A stretch of DNA of 55,128 nucleotides from NCBI GenBank assembly GCA_016789145.1, contig JAEUQI010000008.1, forward strand, positions 1 to 55,128, given 5' to 3'. The translations under genes and the position numbers were made by a program. The notes under the pieces were generated by a model. The model worked only from the letters and a program-made list of their open reading frames with translations. It was not told where the DNA came from and did no database searches. Positions 16,995 to 26,301 of the stretch are shown in pieces. The stretch's first letter is position 1, and every line of letters begins with the position of its first letter. The DNA comes from Blastocatellia bacterium. GTDB lineage: Bacteria; Acidobacteriota; Blastocatellia; Pyrinomonadales; Pyrinomonadaceae.

Positions 16995-17213
16995 TTAAGC
17001 CCATGACCGGAACGTGCGGCGTCGCAGTGATTCCCATTCGAGAACCTGCCGCGCTCGTCTGTTTTCGGTCATGTTCGCTAATGACGCGATGACGTCGTCA
17101 AAGTTTTGAGTTGTAGTGATCGTTCGTCTAGAGGCATTGGACGTCTGAATGTCGCGTGAATTTTGCGGTAATGAATGCGTACGGGACAGGTTGCCGTGTG
17201 TGTTGCTGGCCAT
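16995..17213 (-). CDS. Small Ser/Thr/Arg-rich protein of unknown function
   Basis: 72 residues, short but supported by an excellent Shine-Dalgarno: on the minus strand aggagg (17221-17226) lies 7 nt before the ATG at 17213. The protein starts MASNTHGNLSRTHSLPQNSR, has a predicted helix NFDDVIASLANMTENRRARQ and ends in a basic tail with four Arg in ESLRRRTFRSW. I do not recognise a family. It precedes egtB by about 130 bp on the same strand, and the gap holds a ggcag/ctgcc inverted pair but no T-tract, so it could be the first gene of the egt operon. The leader before it is unusually structured. Confidence 0.6.
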   Translation of the reverse strand: MASNTHGNLSRTHSLPQNSRDIQTSNASRRTITTTQNFDDVIASLANMTENRRARQVLEWESLRRRTFRSWA

Positions 17214-17340
17214 CGTGGTGCCTCCTGATTTTAGGGGCAGACGGCCATTAGGCTTTTGCCTAAGATTCTCTTTCGACCATCTGCGGATGTTTGTTTGTTA
17301 GCATCAAGTTCGCTTTACCTCGCAATTCGTACCCACGAGG
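17214..17340 (-). promoter_or_regulatory. Structured leader upstream of the small gene
   Basis: Read on the minus strand, the leader contains a CCTCG/CGAGG stem (17318-17340), then ttaggc-aaaa-gcctaa (17248-17263), then ggccgtctgcccctaaaatc and the aggagg ribosome site. The 5' arm ttagg could alternatively pair with cctaa in the cccctaaaa just downstream, and gcct of the hairpin could pair with aggc near the ribosome site. That is the arrangement expected for a regulated leader, but I cannot match it to a known riboswitch class. Confidence 0.3.
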
Positions 17341-17520
17341 TTCTGCAATATTATCACCGATCGATCGCTCACGCCAAGAAAAAATATAGACTTCGAGCGG
17401 TGAATTTCGTAAACTGCGGAATATGTTCTTTGGTCGATCCAACCTCGCCCTTATTTAGCCGCTCGCGTATCTTGCGCGACGCGGCGTCCACTCACGTAAA
17501 TTTAACTAAACAGCACACTT

Positions 17521-17554
17521 AGTAGATAGCGAACACGTTATTCGCTAAACTACT
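17521..17554. promoter_or_regulatory. Dyad in the leuS upstream region
   Basis: tagcgaa (17527-17533) and ttcgcta (17541-17547) are perfect inverted repeats around a 7-bp spacer, extended outward by agtag (17521-17525) and ctact (17550-17554). The dyad lies 47-81 bp before the leuS ATG. It may be an operator or an RNA hairpin in the leader; there is no T-box-like consensus. The rest of 17341-17520 shows no other clear signal. Confidence 0.35.
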
Positions 17555-17601
17555 TACTTTTATTGATGTCTTACCGACATTTGACCTTGAATAGAAAAGA
17601 A

Positions 17602-20217
17602 ATGGACGAGAAATATTTTGCAAAAAAGATAGAGCAGAAATGGCAGCAGAAATGGGCTGAGAGCGGAGCGTTTCATGCGGAACTGTCGGACGACAAGCCC
17701 AAATTTTACGCGCTTGAGATGCTACCGTACCCTTCGGGCAACCTACACATGGGGCATGTCCGCAACTATTCCGCGGGCGATGCACTGGCGTGGTACAAGC
17801 GTTTGAAAGGTTTCAACGTGCTGCATCCTATCGGTTGGGACTCGTTTGGCCAGCCAGCCGAAGACGCCGCGGTCAAACGCGGCGTCAATCCTCGCGAATG
17901 GACTGAGGAGAATATCGTCACAATGCGAGGCCAACTCGAACGCATGGGCCTAAGCTACGATTGGCGGCGGCAGATGTACGCTCATCGTCCTGAATACTAT
18001 AAATGGGACCAGTGGTTCTTTTTGAAGATGTACGAGAAAGGCCTCGCGTACAAGAAAAAAACGCAGGTCAATTGGTGCGAAACAGATCAAGCGACACTAT
18101 CGAACGAACAAGCCAGCGGCGGCCTTTGTTGGCGTTGCGGCAATCCGGTCACTAAGAAAGATCTCGAACAGTGGTTCTTCAAAACGACCGCTTACACCGC
18201 TCAGTTACTCGACGACATGGCCGCGATCGAAGATGGTTGGCCTGCGAGCGTGCTCAAACGCCAGAGCGATTGGATCGGGCGTAGCGAAGGTGCTTTCGTT
18301 GATTTCAAATGCGGTACCGAAGGTGTCCGAGTTTTCACCACTCGCATCGACACGATCTACGGTGCGAATGCCGTCGTCGTTGCTGCGGAACATCCGATCA
18401 TTTCTGCGAACCGCGATAGTTTCTCGCCCGACGTTATTGCAAAGATCGACGCGATAATTGCGGAGAATCTCAAACCAAAAGAACGTGACGAAGAGGTCGA
18501 GAAAGACGGCATCGACACTGGTTTGAAGGCTACAAATCCGTTCAGCCACGAGGAATTGCCTGTTTGGGTCGGCAACTACGTGATGATGGACTACGGCACC
18601 GGAGCGGTGATGTCCGTGCCAGCGCACGACGAACGCGATTTTGAATTCGCAAAGAAATTTAGTTTACCGATCCGCCAGGTCATCTCTGAACCTCATATGG
18701 AACATGCTCATCACACGATGCAGGCGATGGCTCTCGAAGTTCCGTTGACCGAGTACGGTGTGCTTGTTCATTCGGACTATTGGAACGGCAAAACTAGCGA
18801 GGCAGCGAAAAAAGAAATGACCGAATTCGCCCAAAAGCATGGCTTTGGCGAAGGAGCGACGACGTATCGTCTTCGCGATTGGGGCATTTCGCGTCAGCGA
18901 TTTTGGGGTTCGCCGATACCGATGATCTATTGCGAATCGTGCGGCGTGGTTCCTGAGAAATATGAGAATTTGCCTGTTCGGTTGCCCGAGAACGCGCCGA
19001 TAACCGGCACGGGCGAATCACCGCTTGCTAAGGTTCCGGAATTTTACGAAACGAATTGTCCGAATTGCGGTGGAAAAGCGAAACGCGAGACCGACACAAT
19101 GGACACGTTTGTCGATTCGTCTTGGTACTACTTCCGCTATACAGATCCGCAGAATTCTGATGCACCGTTTGATTCGAGCCTTGCAAATAGTTGGGCTCCA
19201 GTCGATCAATATATCGGTGGGGACGACCATGCTGTGATGCACCTTATCTACGCTCGTTTTTGGACGAAAGTGATGCGAGATCTGGGACTGATCAATTTCA
19301 ACGAGCCATTCAAGCGCCTGCTCACTCAAGGCATGGTCGTCGGCGAGACGTTTTTCGACGACGAAACCGGCAAGCGTGTCTATCATAGGCCGGACGCTGT
19401 CAGTGTCGACCGCGATGCTAAAGGCAAGATAACAGGCGCTGTATCAGCAGACGGCAAGCCACTCAAGTACGCCATCGAGCGCATGTCCAAATCGAAGGGC
19501 AACGGCGTCGATCCGGACGAAATGGTTGAGATCTACGGTGCCGATGCCTCGCGGTTGTTCGTGATGTTCGCCGCACCGATCGAGAACGAACTCGTTTGGA
19601 ATGAAGCAGGAATTGAAGGGGCTGTCAGGTTTTTGCAGCGAGTTTGGAGGCAAGTTTACAAGTGGCAGTCGACAGCAGCAGTCGGCAGTTCAGAAGATAG
19701 CACGACCGCAAGAAAGCTTCGCCAGAAAACACATCAAACGATCAAGCGCGTTTCCGATTGTTTTGAGGAGCTGCAGTTTAATACGCCTGTCGCCGCCTTG
19801 ATGGAACTTTCGAACGCGATCGGCGACGTTGGCGAACCGCAGAACGCCGACGATGCGACGAAAGCTGCTGTCGCTGAGGCTTTGAACGCTCTCGTATTGA
19901 TGCTTACGCCACTCTCGCCTCACGTTGCGGAGGAGCTTTATTCGGTGCTGGTCGGTAACGAGAACGGAATTGTCGCAAACAACGCTCGATTCCCTGAGTT
20001 CATCGAAGAATTCGCCAAGGCGGACGAGATCCAGATCGCCGTACAGGTCAACGGTAAACTTCGCGGCCTCGTGCTTGCATCTCCGGATGCAACAAATGCA
20101 GAGCTAGAATCGTTAGCATTTGCAGATGAAAAAGTGATCGAACACACTGCGGGCAAAGAGGTAATAAAAGTGATCGTCGTTCCCGGCCGGCTGGTGAATA
20201 TTGTCGCAAAGGGCTAA
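17602..20217 (+). CDS. leuS: Leucyl-tRNA synthetase
   Basis: Class I synthetase of 871 residues that charges tRNA-Leu. The HIGH motif is HMGH (49-52) in MLPYPSGNLHMGHVRNY, and KMSKS reads RMSKSKG (627-633). Between them are the zinc module (WCETDQATLSNEQ...LCWRCG), the CP1 editing domain (TRIDTIYGANAVVVA and GTGAVMSVPAHDERD) and a second Cys pair region (CESCGVVP...CPNCGGKAKRETDTMDTF). The anticodon-binding and C-terminal domains complete the normal length. I place the start at the ATG at 17602, preceded by agaaaagaa; an upstream in-frame ATG at 17563 would add 13 non-conserved residues. It is a single gene; a kinase gene starts 93 bp later without a visible terminator. Confidence 0.97.
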   Translation: MDEKYFAKKIEQKWQQKWAESGAFHAELSDDKPKFYALEMLPYPSGNLHMGHVRNYSAGDALAWYKRLKGFNVLHPIGWDSFGQPAEDAAVKRGVNPREWTEENIVTMRGQLERMGLSYDWRRQMYAHRPEYYKWDQWFFLKMYEKGLAYKKKTQVNWCETDQATLSNEQASGGLCWRCGNPVTKKDLEQWFFKTTAYTAQLLDDMAAIEDGWPASVLKRQSDWIGRSEGAFVDFKCGTEGVRVFTTRIDTIYGANAVVVAAEHPIISANRDSFSPDVIAKIDAIIAENLKPKERDEEVEKDGIDTGLKATNPFSHEELPVWVGNYVMMDYGTGAVMSVPAHDERDFEFAKKFSLPIRQVISEPHMEHAHHTMQAMALEVPLTEYGVLVHSDYWNGKTSEAAKKEMTEFAQKHGFGEGATTYRLRDWGISRQRFWGSPIPMIYCESCGVVPEKYENLPVRLPENAPITGTGESPLAKVPEFYETNCPNCGGKAKRETDTMDTFVDSSWYYFRYTDPQNSDAPFDSSLANSWAPVDQYIGGDDHAVMHLIYARFWTKVMRDLGLINFNEPFKRLLTQGMVVGETFFDDETGKRVYHRPDAVSVDRDAKGKITGAVSADGKPLKYAIERMSKSKGNGVDPDEMVEIYGADASRLFVMFAAPIENELVWNEAGIEGAVRFLQRVWRQVYKWQSTAAVGSSEDSTTARKLRQKTHQTIKRVSDCFEELQFNTPVAALMELSNAIGDVGEPQNADDATKAAVAEALNALVLMLTPLSPHVAEELYSVLVGNENGIVANNARFPEFIEEFAKADEIQIAVQVNGKLRGLVLASPDATNAELESLAFADEKVIEHTAGKEVIKVIVVPGRLVNIVAKG

Positions 20218-20310
20218 TTCGAAGGTGAAAATCTTGCCTGTTGGACGCTACGAACGTATTATTGTTTCGTGGTAAGCTATTGGTTTGTAATACGTTTTGC
20301 GATTTTTTAG

Positions 20311-22542
20311 ATGAGAGAGTGTCAGCAATGTAAAGCTTGCTATCCGGACGCCGTGACAAATTGTCCGGCGGACGGCCTGCCAACTTCACATACGATCGAA
20401 GGCGATCCCGTACTCGAAGGCAAATATCACATCGAAATGCGGATCGGCCAGGGCGGCATGGGCGTCGTTTACAAGGCTCGTCACGCCTATCTTAAGACGC
20501 TCCACGCGATCAAGATCATTCTGCCTGACCTCGTCGGAAACGATCCGCAGCTCGTCACACGATTTCGCCAGGAGGCTCTCGCTGCGGCGGCCATTCGTCA
20601 CCAGAATGTAGTTAGCGTTACGGATTACGGCGTTATAAACGGCACTTTACCGTTTCTCGTAATGGAACACGTTGAGGGCGAATCGCTCCACGATCTGCTC
20701 GCTCGCGAAAAGCGTTTGCCGCCGGAACGAGCTCTCGATCTGATCACTGCCATTTGCGCGGGCGTCGGTGCTGCTCATCATCAAGGCATCGTCCATCGCG
20801 ACCTCAAACCGCTCAATGTCATGATCTGCAATGACAAGCCGAGCATGTCCCAAGCCGTAAAGATACTCGATTTTGGACTGGCAAAGATCAAATCGGGCGA
20901 AGTGCTCGGCTCGTTCATTCAGGCACAAACAACGGGCCTGATGGGCTCGCCATATTATATGGCTCCGGAACAATGGGCGGACGAAGACCCTGACACTCGT
21001 GCCGATATTTACAGTCTCGGTGTCATGCTTTTTCAAATGATGGCAGGCGATGTTCCCTTCAAGGGTTCGTCGATACCGGCGATCATGAAGAAGCACGTCA
21101 GCGACCCTGCTCCAACGCTCGCCGACATGGGGCTCAATGTATCGCGCGACATCGAACTCGCGATTCAGCACACCCTCGTAAAAGATCCCGAAAAGCGAAC
21201 GCCGACCGTTGAACAAATGGTTGCCGAATTTCGCCACGGCGTCGATCCTTCGATACACACGTCGCAGATGCCGTCGATGACATCTTTGCCTGTATCGACT
21301 CTCAATGTTCTGACACGTCCTCCGCGTGCAAATGTCTATGTCGATAACGTCTCGGTTGGTAATACATCTGATTCAGGCATTTTGCTCCTTGAGGGCATCC
21401 AGAGCGGAAACCATCATTTACGAGTAAGCCACAACGGATTTCAGGATTGGACCGGCGACGTCGTTTGCGACGGCAAGCCTGTTGAAGTTGTGGCAGAGCT
21501 TAGAGCGCAAGTACCGACAGACCCGAACGCTATTCCGAAGCCGACGTTTCAAACTTTGTCACCTGCAAATACTCAGGCGCAGATGTCACAGCATCCTGTA
21601 ACGCCGCTTTCGATGCAGGAAACAATTGCTTCGCCATCAGCCACGTTTCAGCAGGAGCCCAAGAAAAAGGGCATCGCCGGACTTATTTTGGGAATCGGAG
21701 CTGTATTAGGCCTTTTAGTGGTCGGAGTAATTGGAATTGTCGCTGCGTATATGTTTGGCGTGTTTGGCGGAGGCTCAGGCCTTTCAAACAATGCCAATGC
21801 ATCGCCGACGCCAAAGACGACAACGTCGCCGGTTGCGTCTATGAAGGCCGAAATGATCCAGTTGCCGGGCGGGACGTTCAAAATGGGTCGTAGTGATGTT
21901 TCAAAAAAGAATGAGGTTAATCAAATACCAGCCCATTCGGTCACAGTAGAACCATTTTGGATCGATAAGACGGAGGTCACAAATGCTGAGTACCTGATGT
22001 TCGTCGCCGCAACCGGACATCCTGCACCGAAGAATTGGTCAAACAATCAACCGGTCGCGGGCACTGAAACCAAGCCGGTTTCGTTTGTTTCGATGGATGA
22101 CGCGATCGCTTTTGCAGAATGGCGATCCAAGCGCGACGGCGTTACTTATCGATTGCCAACGGAGCAAGAATGGGAGTTTGCGGCAAGAAACGGCTCGAGA
22201 TCCACTCTATTTCCATGGGGTGATAAGTTTGAACTTTCGAACGTCGTCATGGCCGTTCCGAGTAGTGAACCGAGCGATGTTGGCTCGAAACCTGCCGGAA
22301 AAACGGATGCCGGCGTTCTTGATCTGATAGGAAATGTATGGGAGTGGACAAGCAGTGAGATCTCGGCGTATCCGGGGAGCGATGTTGATATCGTTAAACC
22401 CCCAGGAAAGAGGATCGTCATTCGCGGCGGTTCTGCGTACGAGGACCCAAATGAGATCCCGATAACATCGGCATTTAGAGTTGATGTTAGTCCGGACCGT
22501 AAAGAAAAGAATCTCGGATTTAGGTTGGTAAAGCCCGGCTAG
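20311..22542 (+). CDS. Membrane Ser/Thr protein kinase with zinc ribbon, PEGA and FGE-like ectodomain
   Basis: 743 residues. An N-terminal zinc-ribbon-like segment (CQQCKAC...CPADG) precedes a Hanks-type kinase domain (about 36-300) with all key residues: GQGGMGVVY loop, K68 in HAIKII, HRDLKPLN (H162-R163-D164), DFG (D187) and APEQW. Then come a PEGA domain (about 330-400, PPRANVYVDN), one membrane helix (about 453-488) and an extracytoplasmic FGE-sulfatase/SUMF1-like domain (513-743: LPGGTFKMG, RLPTEQEWEFAARNG, NVWEWTS, RGGSAYEDP, GFRLVKP). Where true FGE enzymes have a Cys-Arg-x-Ala-x-R segment this protein reads PITSAFR, so the catalytic Cys is missing and the domain is probably a sensor. 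The kinase should be active. The next gene follows after 19 bp. Confidence 0.93.
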   Translation: MRECQQCKACYPDAVTNCPADGLPTSHTIEGDPVLEGKYHIEMRIGQGGMGVVYKARHAYLKTLHAIKIILPDLVGNDPQLVTRFRQEALAAAAIRHQNVVSVTDYGVINGTLPFLVMEHVEGESLHDLLAREKRLPPERALDLITAICAGVGAAHHQGIVHRDLKPLNVMICNDKPSMSQAVKILDFGLAKIKSGEVLGSFIQAQTTGLMGSPYYMAPEQWADEDPDTRADIYSLGVMLFQMMAGDVPFKGSSIPAIMKKHVSDPAPTLADMGLNVSRDIELAIQHTLVKDPEKRTPTVEQMVAEFRHGVDPSIHTSQMPSMTSLPVSTLNVLTRPPRANVYVDNVSVGNTSDSGILLLEGIQSGNHHLRVSHNGFQDWTGDVVCDGKPVEVVAELRAQVPTDPNAIPKPTFQTLSPANTQAQMSQHPVTPLSMQETIASPSATFQQEPKKKGIAGLILGIGAVLGLLVVGVIGIVAAYMFGVFGGGSGLSNNANASPTPKTTTSPVASMKAEMIQLPGGTFKMGRSDVSKKNEVNQIPAHSVTVEPFWIDKTEVTNAEYLMFVAATGHPAPKNWSNNQPVAGTETKPVSFVSMDDAIAFAEWRSKRDGVTYRLPTEQEWEFAARNGSRSTLFPWGDKFELSNVVMAVPSSEPSDVGSKPAGKTDAGVLDLIGNVWEWTSSEISAYPGSDVDIVKPPGKRIVIRGGSAYEDPNEIPITSAFRVDVSPDRKEKNLGFRLVKPG

Positions 22543-22561
22543 TGCCAACAGGTGATCGGTT

Positions 22562-23899
22562 ATGTTTAGTTTAAAGCTAAGAAATGGCGTCTTTCTACTC
22601 TCCTTAGCATTAGTTGGTTCGCTGAACGCCATCGGACAAGACCTTGGCAGCAGCAACAAGCTCTTTGGTGGCAATAAGAGCACATCAAAGAACCCGTCGG
22701 CAAAGCCTAAACAGAAACCTACAAAAAGACCCACAGCTCGCAAGCCTGCCGAGTCGAAGAAGAAAGTTACAAAGCCAAAAGTCGTAAAGCGTCCGGCCGT
22801 TAAGACGCCGAAAGCGGATAGCTCCGTGCCGACCATCACGGCTCGCGACGTTGCTCCCGTACGCACGGCACCCAAAGTTGTCGTACAGCGTTCAGCCCTA
22901 GAGATGGAACGCTATGAAGAACTTATCGACCAAGGAAACTCGGCTCGCGACGACCGCAATTACGCTGCCGCAGAGGCGGCCTACTTAGCTGCACAAAAAC
23001 TCGACCCGAGAGACGCCCGGGCGTTCGTCGGAATGGGGAATCTCTATTCTGATCAACAGCGTTGGGAGAATGCGGAAAAGGCGTTTCGCTCTGCAGTCGC
23101 TTTAGAAAAGAACTTTGTTGAGCTTCTGACGGCGCTTAGCTTTGTACTTACGCGTCCATTAATGGCTCCAAATATCTCAGAACGCTACGCCGAGGCCGAA
23201 GCACTTGCCCGTCAGGCGATCAAGCTCGATGCGAATAGCGCTCTCGCCTATGATGCCCTCGGGGTCGCTCTCGAGATGCAGGGCCAAACGGGTTCCGAGA
23301 CGGAGACCGCATATCGACGATCGATGCAGTTAGATCGAGATTTTGCTCCTGCATATGCTCATCTCGGACGGTTGATGCGAAAGCTGGGACGAACCGCCGA
23401 AGCCAACGCGGCTTACCGCGAAGCAGCTACCCGAGCGATCACAGTCGGAACCAAACTTTTGGTCGCCGACACGATGCACAGCGATCAGCGTTACGCTGAT
23501 TCACAACCAATACTCGACCTTGCTTTGCGGCTGGACACGAAGAATCCAACCGCACTGACAATGCTTGGACGAGCTAACACGGTGTTAGGTAAGTATGCCG
23601 ACGCCGAGCGCTACCTCATGCGATCGATAGATGTTGCGCCTGCCTCACCGATAGGCTACGAACTGCTTTCCACTCTTCGATTAAGACAAGGACGACTCGA
23701 CGAAGCTGAGAGCTCACTCAATCGGTCTGTTGCATATCTTGCACCGTTTGAAAAGCGGCGAGTTGCCTCGCTTTACGAGCTGATCGGTGATGCTTATTCG
23801 AAAGCGGGACGATCCATAAATGCGCGACGAGCCTATGCCCAAGCTCGTTCTCTGGATTCGGAACGCGAGACTTTGAAGTCAAAACTTGCTCGTATGTAA
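22562..23899 (+). CDS. Exported TPR-repeat protein
   Basis: 445 residues. A signal peptide (LRNGVFLLSLALVGSLNAIG) is followed by a Lys/Pro/Ala-rich linker (about 30-90, PKQKPTKRPTARKPAE) of the kind seen in periplasmic or envelope proteins, and then about seven TPR units from residue ~120 onward (for example ARAFVGMGNLYSDQQRWENAEKA, AYDALGVALEMQGQ, PAYAHLGRLMRKLGRTAEA). It is likely a protein-protein scaffold in the periplasm. It starts 19 bp after the kinase stop, so it belongs to the same transcription unit and is a plausible partner or ligand of the kinase ectodomain; that link is inference. Confidence 0.85.
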   Translation: MFSLKLRNGVFLLSLALVGSLNAIGQDLGSSNKLFGGNKSTSKNPSAKPKQKPTKRPTARKPAESKKKVTKPKVVKRPAVKTPKADSSVPTITARDVAPVRTAPKVVVQRSALEMERYEELIDQGNSARDDRNYAAAEAAYLAAQKLDPRDARAFVGMGNLYSDQQRWENAEKAFRSAVALEKNFVELLTALSFVLTRPLMAPNISERYAEAEALARQAIKLDANSALAYDALGVALEMQGQTGSETETAYRRSMQLDRDFAPAYAHLGRLMRKLGRTAEANAAYREAATRAITVGTKLLVADTMHSDQRYADSQPILDLALRLDTKNPTALTMLGRANTVLGKYADAERYLMRSIDVAPASPIGYELLSTLRLRQGRLDEAESSLNRSVAYLAPFEKRRVASLYELIGDAYSKAGRSINARRAYAQARSLDSERETLKSKLARM

Positions 23900-24002
23900 A
23901 AGCTTGCCCGTTTTACCAGTTTTAGCTGAAATCTAACGTCAATTCGCAATATTACTTGTCAGACGCGTATTTTGTTTACGTGATCAAGGGGTTTTAATTT
24001 TT

Positions 24003-26189
24003 GTGTCAGATCTAATGCTTTGCCCAAAATGCGGCCAGAACTATCCTGATTCAGGCCAACGATTTTGCGATACGGACGGTACTCGATTGGTTCCGGACGA
24101 TCTCTCGACACGTCTTTCGACCGGCGTGTTCACCCGCATTTTGCCACATCCAGACACGAAAGAATCGGAACTCGATCTCGAGGCGACCCTGAGAGGCAAC
24201 GTTAGGGTTGATAACCGAAGTATCAGCGAGCGAAGGCGTGACGAAAAGATGGAGGCAATGTTCCAAGCCGCCGACGTTTTAGATCGACCAGCAGCTACGC
24301 GACCTTTGGGCCGAAGAATTCTCCCGAATGAGATCCCGGCCGGCCATGTTGACCTTGATGAACGTCATCAAGTGCCGCAACACTTAAACGACTTCGAGCC
24401 AGGCTCGCCTAAGAGTTTTGTCGGGAAAACTGTCAAAGGCCGCTATCGTGTAACCGAGATGATCGGCGAGGATAATTCCGGTTATGCCTACTTCGCCGAT
24501 GATGTCCTTGGCGATGGTCGTCGAGTGATCGTGCGGATCCTTGACGGTTTCGAAGACGAAGATGAAGTGACTCGGAGCATTTATGCCGAAGAGCGTGTCG
24601 CTCTATCCCATCTGAATCATCCAAATGTCGCTCGAATTCTAGATTCTGGCTCGTATTCAAATGGCACTGAATATGTGATCTCCGACCATCTCGATGGATT
24701 GACCGTTAAAGACCTTTTGTCGATACACGGTACGTTCGAAGCGTCGCGAGCTGCTCGTATCATCAAGCAAGCCGCCTATGCGATCACCGATGTTCAGCGT
24801 GAGGGTGTGCTTCACCGAGATATTCGAGGTGAAAACATCTCGATCCTTCCGTTAGACGGCGTCTCGGAACAAGTTACGGTCTCCAACTTTGGAGTAGCGG
24901 GTGCTCGGCCTAACGAGGGCAATTTCCGATATCAGTCGCCGGAGGTGCTGCGAGGTAAAATTCCAAATGTAGCCAGCGACACTTATTCGCTCGCCGTAGT
25001 AGCGTACGAAATGCTGACTGGGCATCTTCCCTTCGACGGCGATAGTCCTACCGAGATAGTCTCCCAACATAAGTCGCAAAAATTCGCGCCGGTCTCGGAT
25101 CAACGACGTGGCATTTCGCCTGAAGTCGACGCTGTCTTTGATCGAGCGTTCGCGGTGGAGCCTAGAAACAGATTTCTGTCTGCCCGAGATTTCGGCGATG
25201 CATTGTCGGCGGCGGTTACATCATCAACTTTCAAGGTCGAGCAGACTGCAACATCTGTACCCTCGAGCCCTTTAGTTGAGGAGATCGCGGCTCCGGCAAT
25301 AGAGACCGTCGAACAGGCGGAGAATACTCCGCCCGTTCCTGCACGTCCGCTGTCCACGGACGGCCCTGCGTGGCAGAGGCGTTCCCCGGAGCCGCCGGTC
25401 GAGGCAAGTTCACCTTGGCTCAAGATCACTGCGGGAATTCTAGGGATCCTATTGGTTCTCGCAGGCTTAGCGTGGTACTTTCTCATAGACCGGCAACCAA
25501 AAGCTGAGACTGTAAACACAGCAGGTCCGGCGATCACCGTACCCGAGGGCACGATCTCATCGGCGGAAACTGTTCGGCCGCCTTTGCCTCGGCAGATACC
25601 TCAGCCTGACAATTCAACGTATTTTGAAAACTTGAAGGGCAATCTTTCCGGTGACCTTTTGCGAAATTTCGTGGGCTTCAAGATGTATTATCCAAACACC
25701 TGGAAATCGAACGGAGCAACCCCAAGTGCGACCTCAACCGGTCGAGGCAAGTTTATCGACATCTCGCGATCAACCGACGACGGCAAATTGATGGAACAAA
25801 TGCTCGTCAGCTATTATCCGAGCAAGGGAACAATAGCTGAGGACCGTCCGGCATTTCCGCAGCTCGTAAAGGAAACAAACGAAACTCTCAAGAAGCTTAT
25901 CCCAAGTTATCAAATGCTCTCCGCCGATGAGGTAAAGATCAACGGTGATTGGCAAGCGTATGAGGTCAAGTTTCAAGGTAGCGGAACATCAGACACCGGT
26001 GAACGCTTGCTAGTATGGGGACGACGTATATTTATGCCCGCCGCACGAAACGGCGTTCGAAATGGTTTTGAGATCACAATGCTGGCTACATCCTACGCTC
26101 CTGACGACGTTCGCAGCGTCGACGACGTGGGCGTCAAAGGTGATCTGGCGAATATCCTTTACAGTTTCGAGCCGAGTCAGAACTTCTAG
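24003..26189 (+). CDS. Membrane pseudokinase with zinc ribbon and extracytoplasmic domain
   Basis: 728 residues, same plan as the kinase at 20311 but degenerate in catalysis. The N-terminal zinc ribbon is MLCPKCGQNYPD...FCDTDG. The kinase fold (about 139-400) keeps HRD (H271-R272-D273, in HRDIRGEN), APE-like QSPEVL and the SDTYSLAVVAYEML helix. The glycine loop reads GEDNSGYAYF, the ATP-anchoring Lys is R178 (VIVRIL), and DFG is NFG (N295). Loss of both Lys and the metal-binding Asp indicates a pseudokinase. A membrane helix (about 470-495) leads to a ~190-residue outer domain (FKMYYPNTWKS, VSYYPSKG, YEVKFQGSG) reminiscent of PsbP/DcrB folds. The GTG start at 24003 has aagggg 11 nt upstream. 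Confidence 0.85.
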   Translation: MSDLMLCPKCGQNYPDSGQRFCDTDGTRLVPDDLSTRLSTGVFTRILPHPDTKESELDLEATLRGNVRVDNRSISERRRDEKMEAMFQAADVLDRPAATRPLGRRILPNEIPAGHVDLDERHQVPQHLNDFEPGSPKSFVGKTVKGRYRVTEMIGEDNSGYAYFADDVLGDGRRVIVRILDGFEDEDEVTRSIYAEERVALSHLNHPNVARILDSGSYSNGTEYVISDHLDGLTVKDLLSIHGTFEASRAARIIKQAAYAITDVQREGVLHRDIRGENISILPLDGVSEQVTVSNFGVAGARPNEGNFRYQSPEVLRGKIPNVASDTYSLAVVAYEMLTGHLPFDGDSPTEIVSQHKSQKFAPVSDQRRGISPEVDAVFDRAFAVEPRNRFLSARDFGDALSAAVTSSTFKVEQTATSVPSSPLVEEIAAPAIETVEQAENTPPVPARPLSTDGPAWQRRSPEPPVEASSPWLKITAGILGILLVLAGLAWYFLIDRQPKAETVNTAGPAITVPEGTISSAETVRPPLPRQIPQPDNSTYFENLKGNLSGDLLRNFVGFKMYYPNTWKSNGATPSATSTGRGKFIDISRSTDDGKLMEQMLVSYYPSKGTIAEDRPAFPQLVKETNETLKKLIPSYQMLSADEVKINGDWQAYEVKFQGSGTSDTGERLLVWGRRIFMPAARNGVRNGFEITMLATSYAPDDVRSVDDVGVKGDLANILYSFEPSQNF

Positions 26190-26301
26190 TTTTTCCAACT
26201 GCTATACCTTCTTATCGCATCCAACACTGTTCTGCCATCGAACAGATAGGTTGATCGCGCTAATTTCGATGTCGCTTCGACGTTGGTAAACTAGAATCAA
26301 T

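Noticed and set aside
17260..17442. 60-residue frame on the minus strand upstream of the small gene
   Set aside because: No ribosome site, and it overlaps the structured leader.
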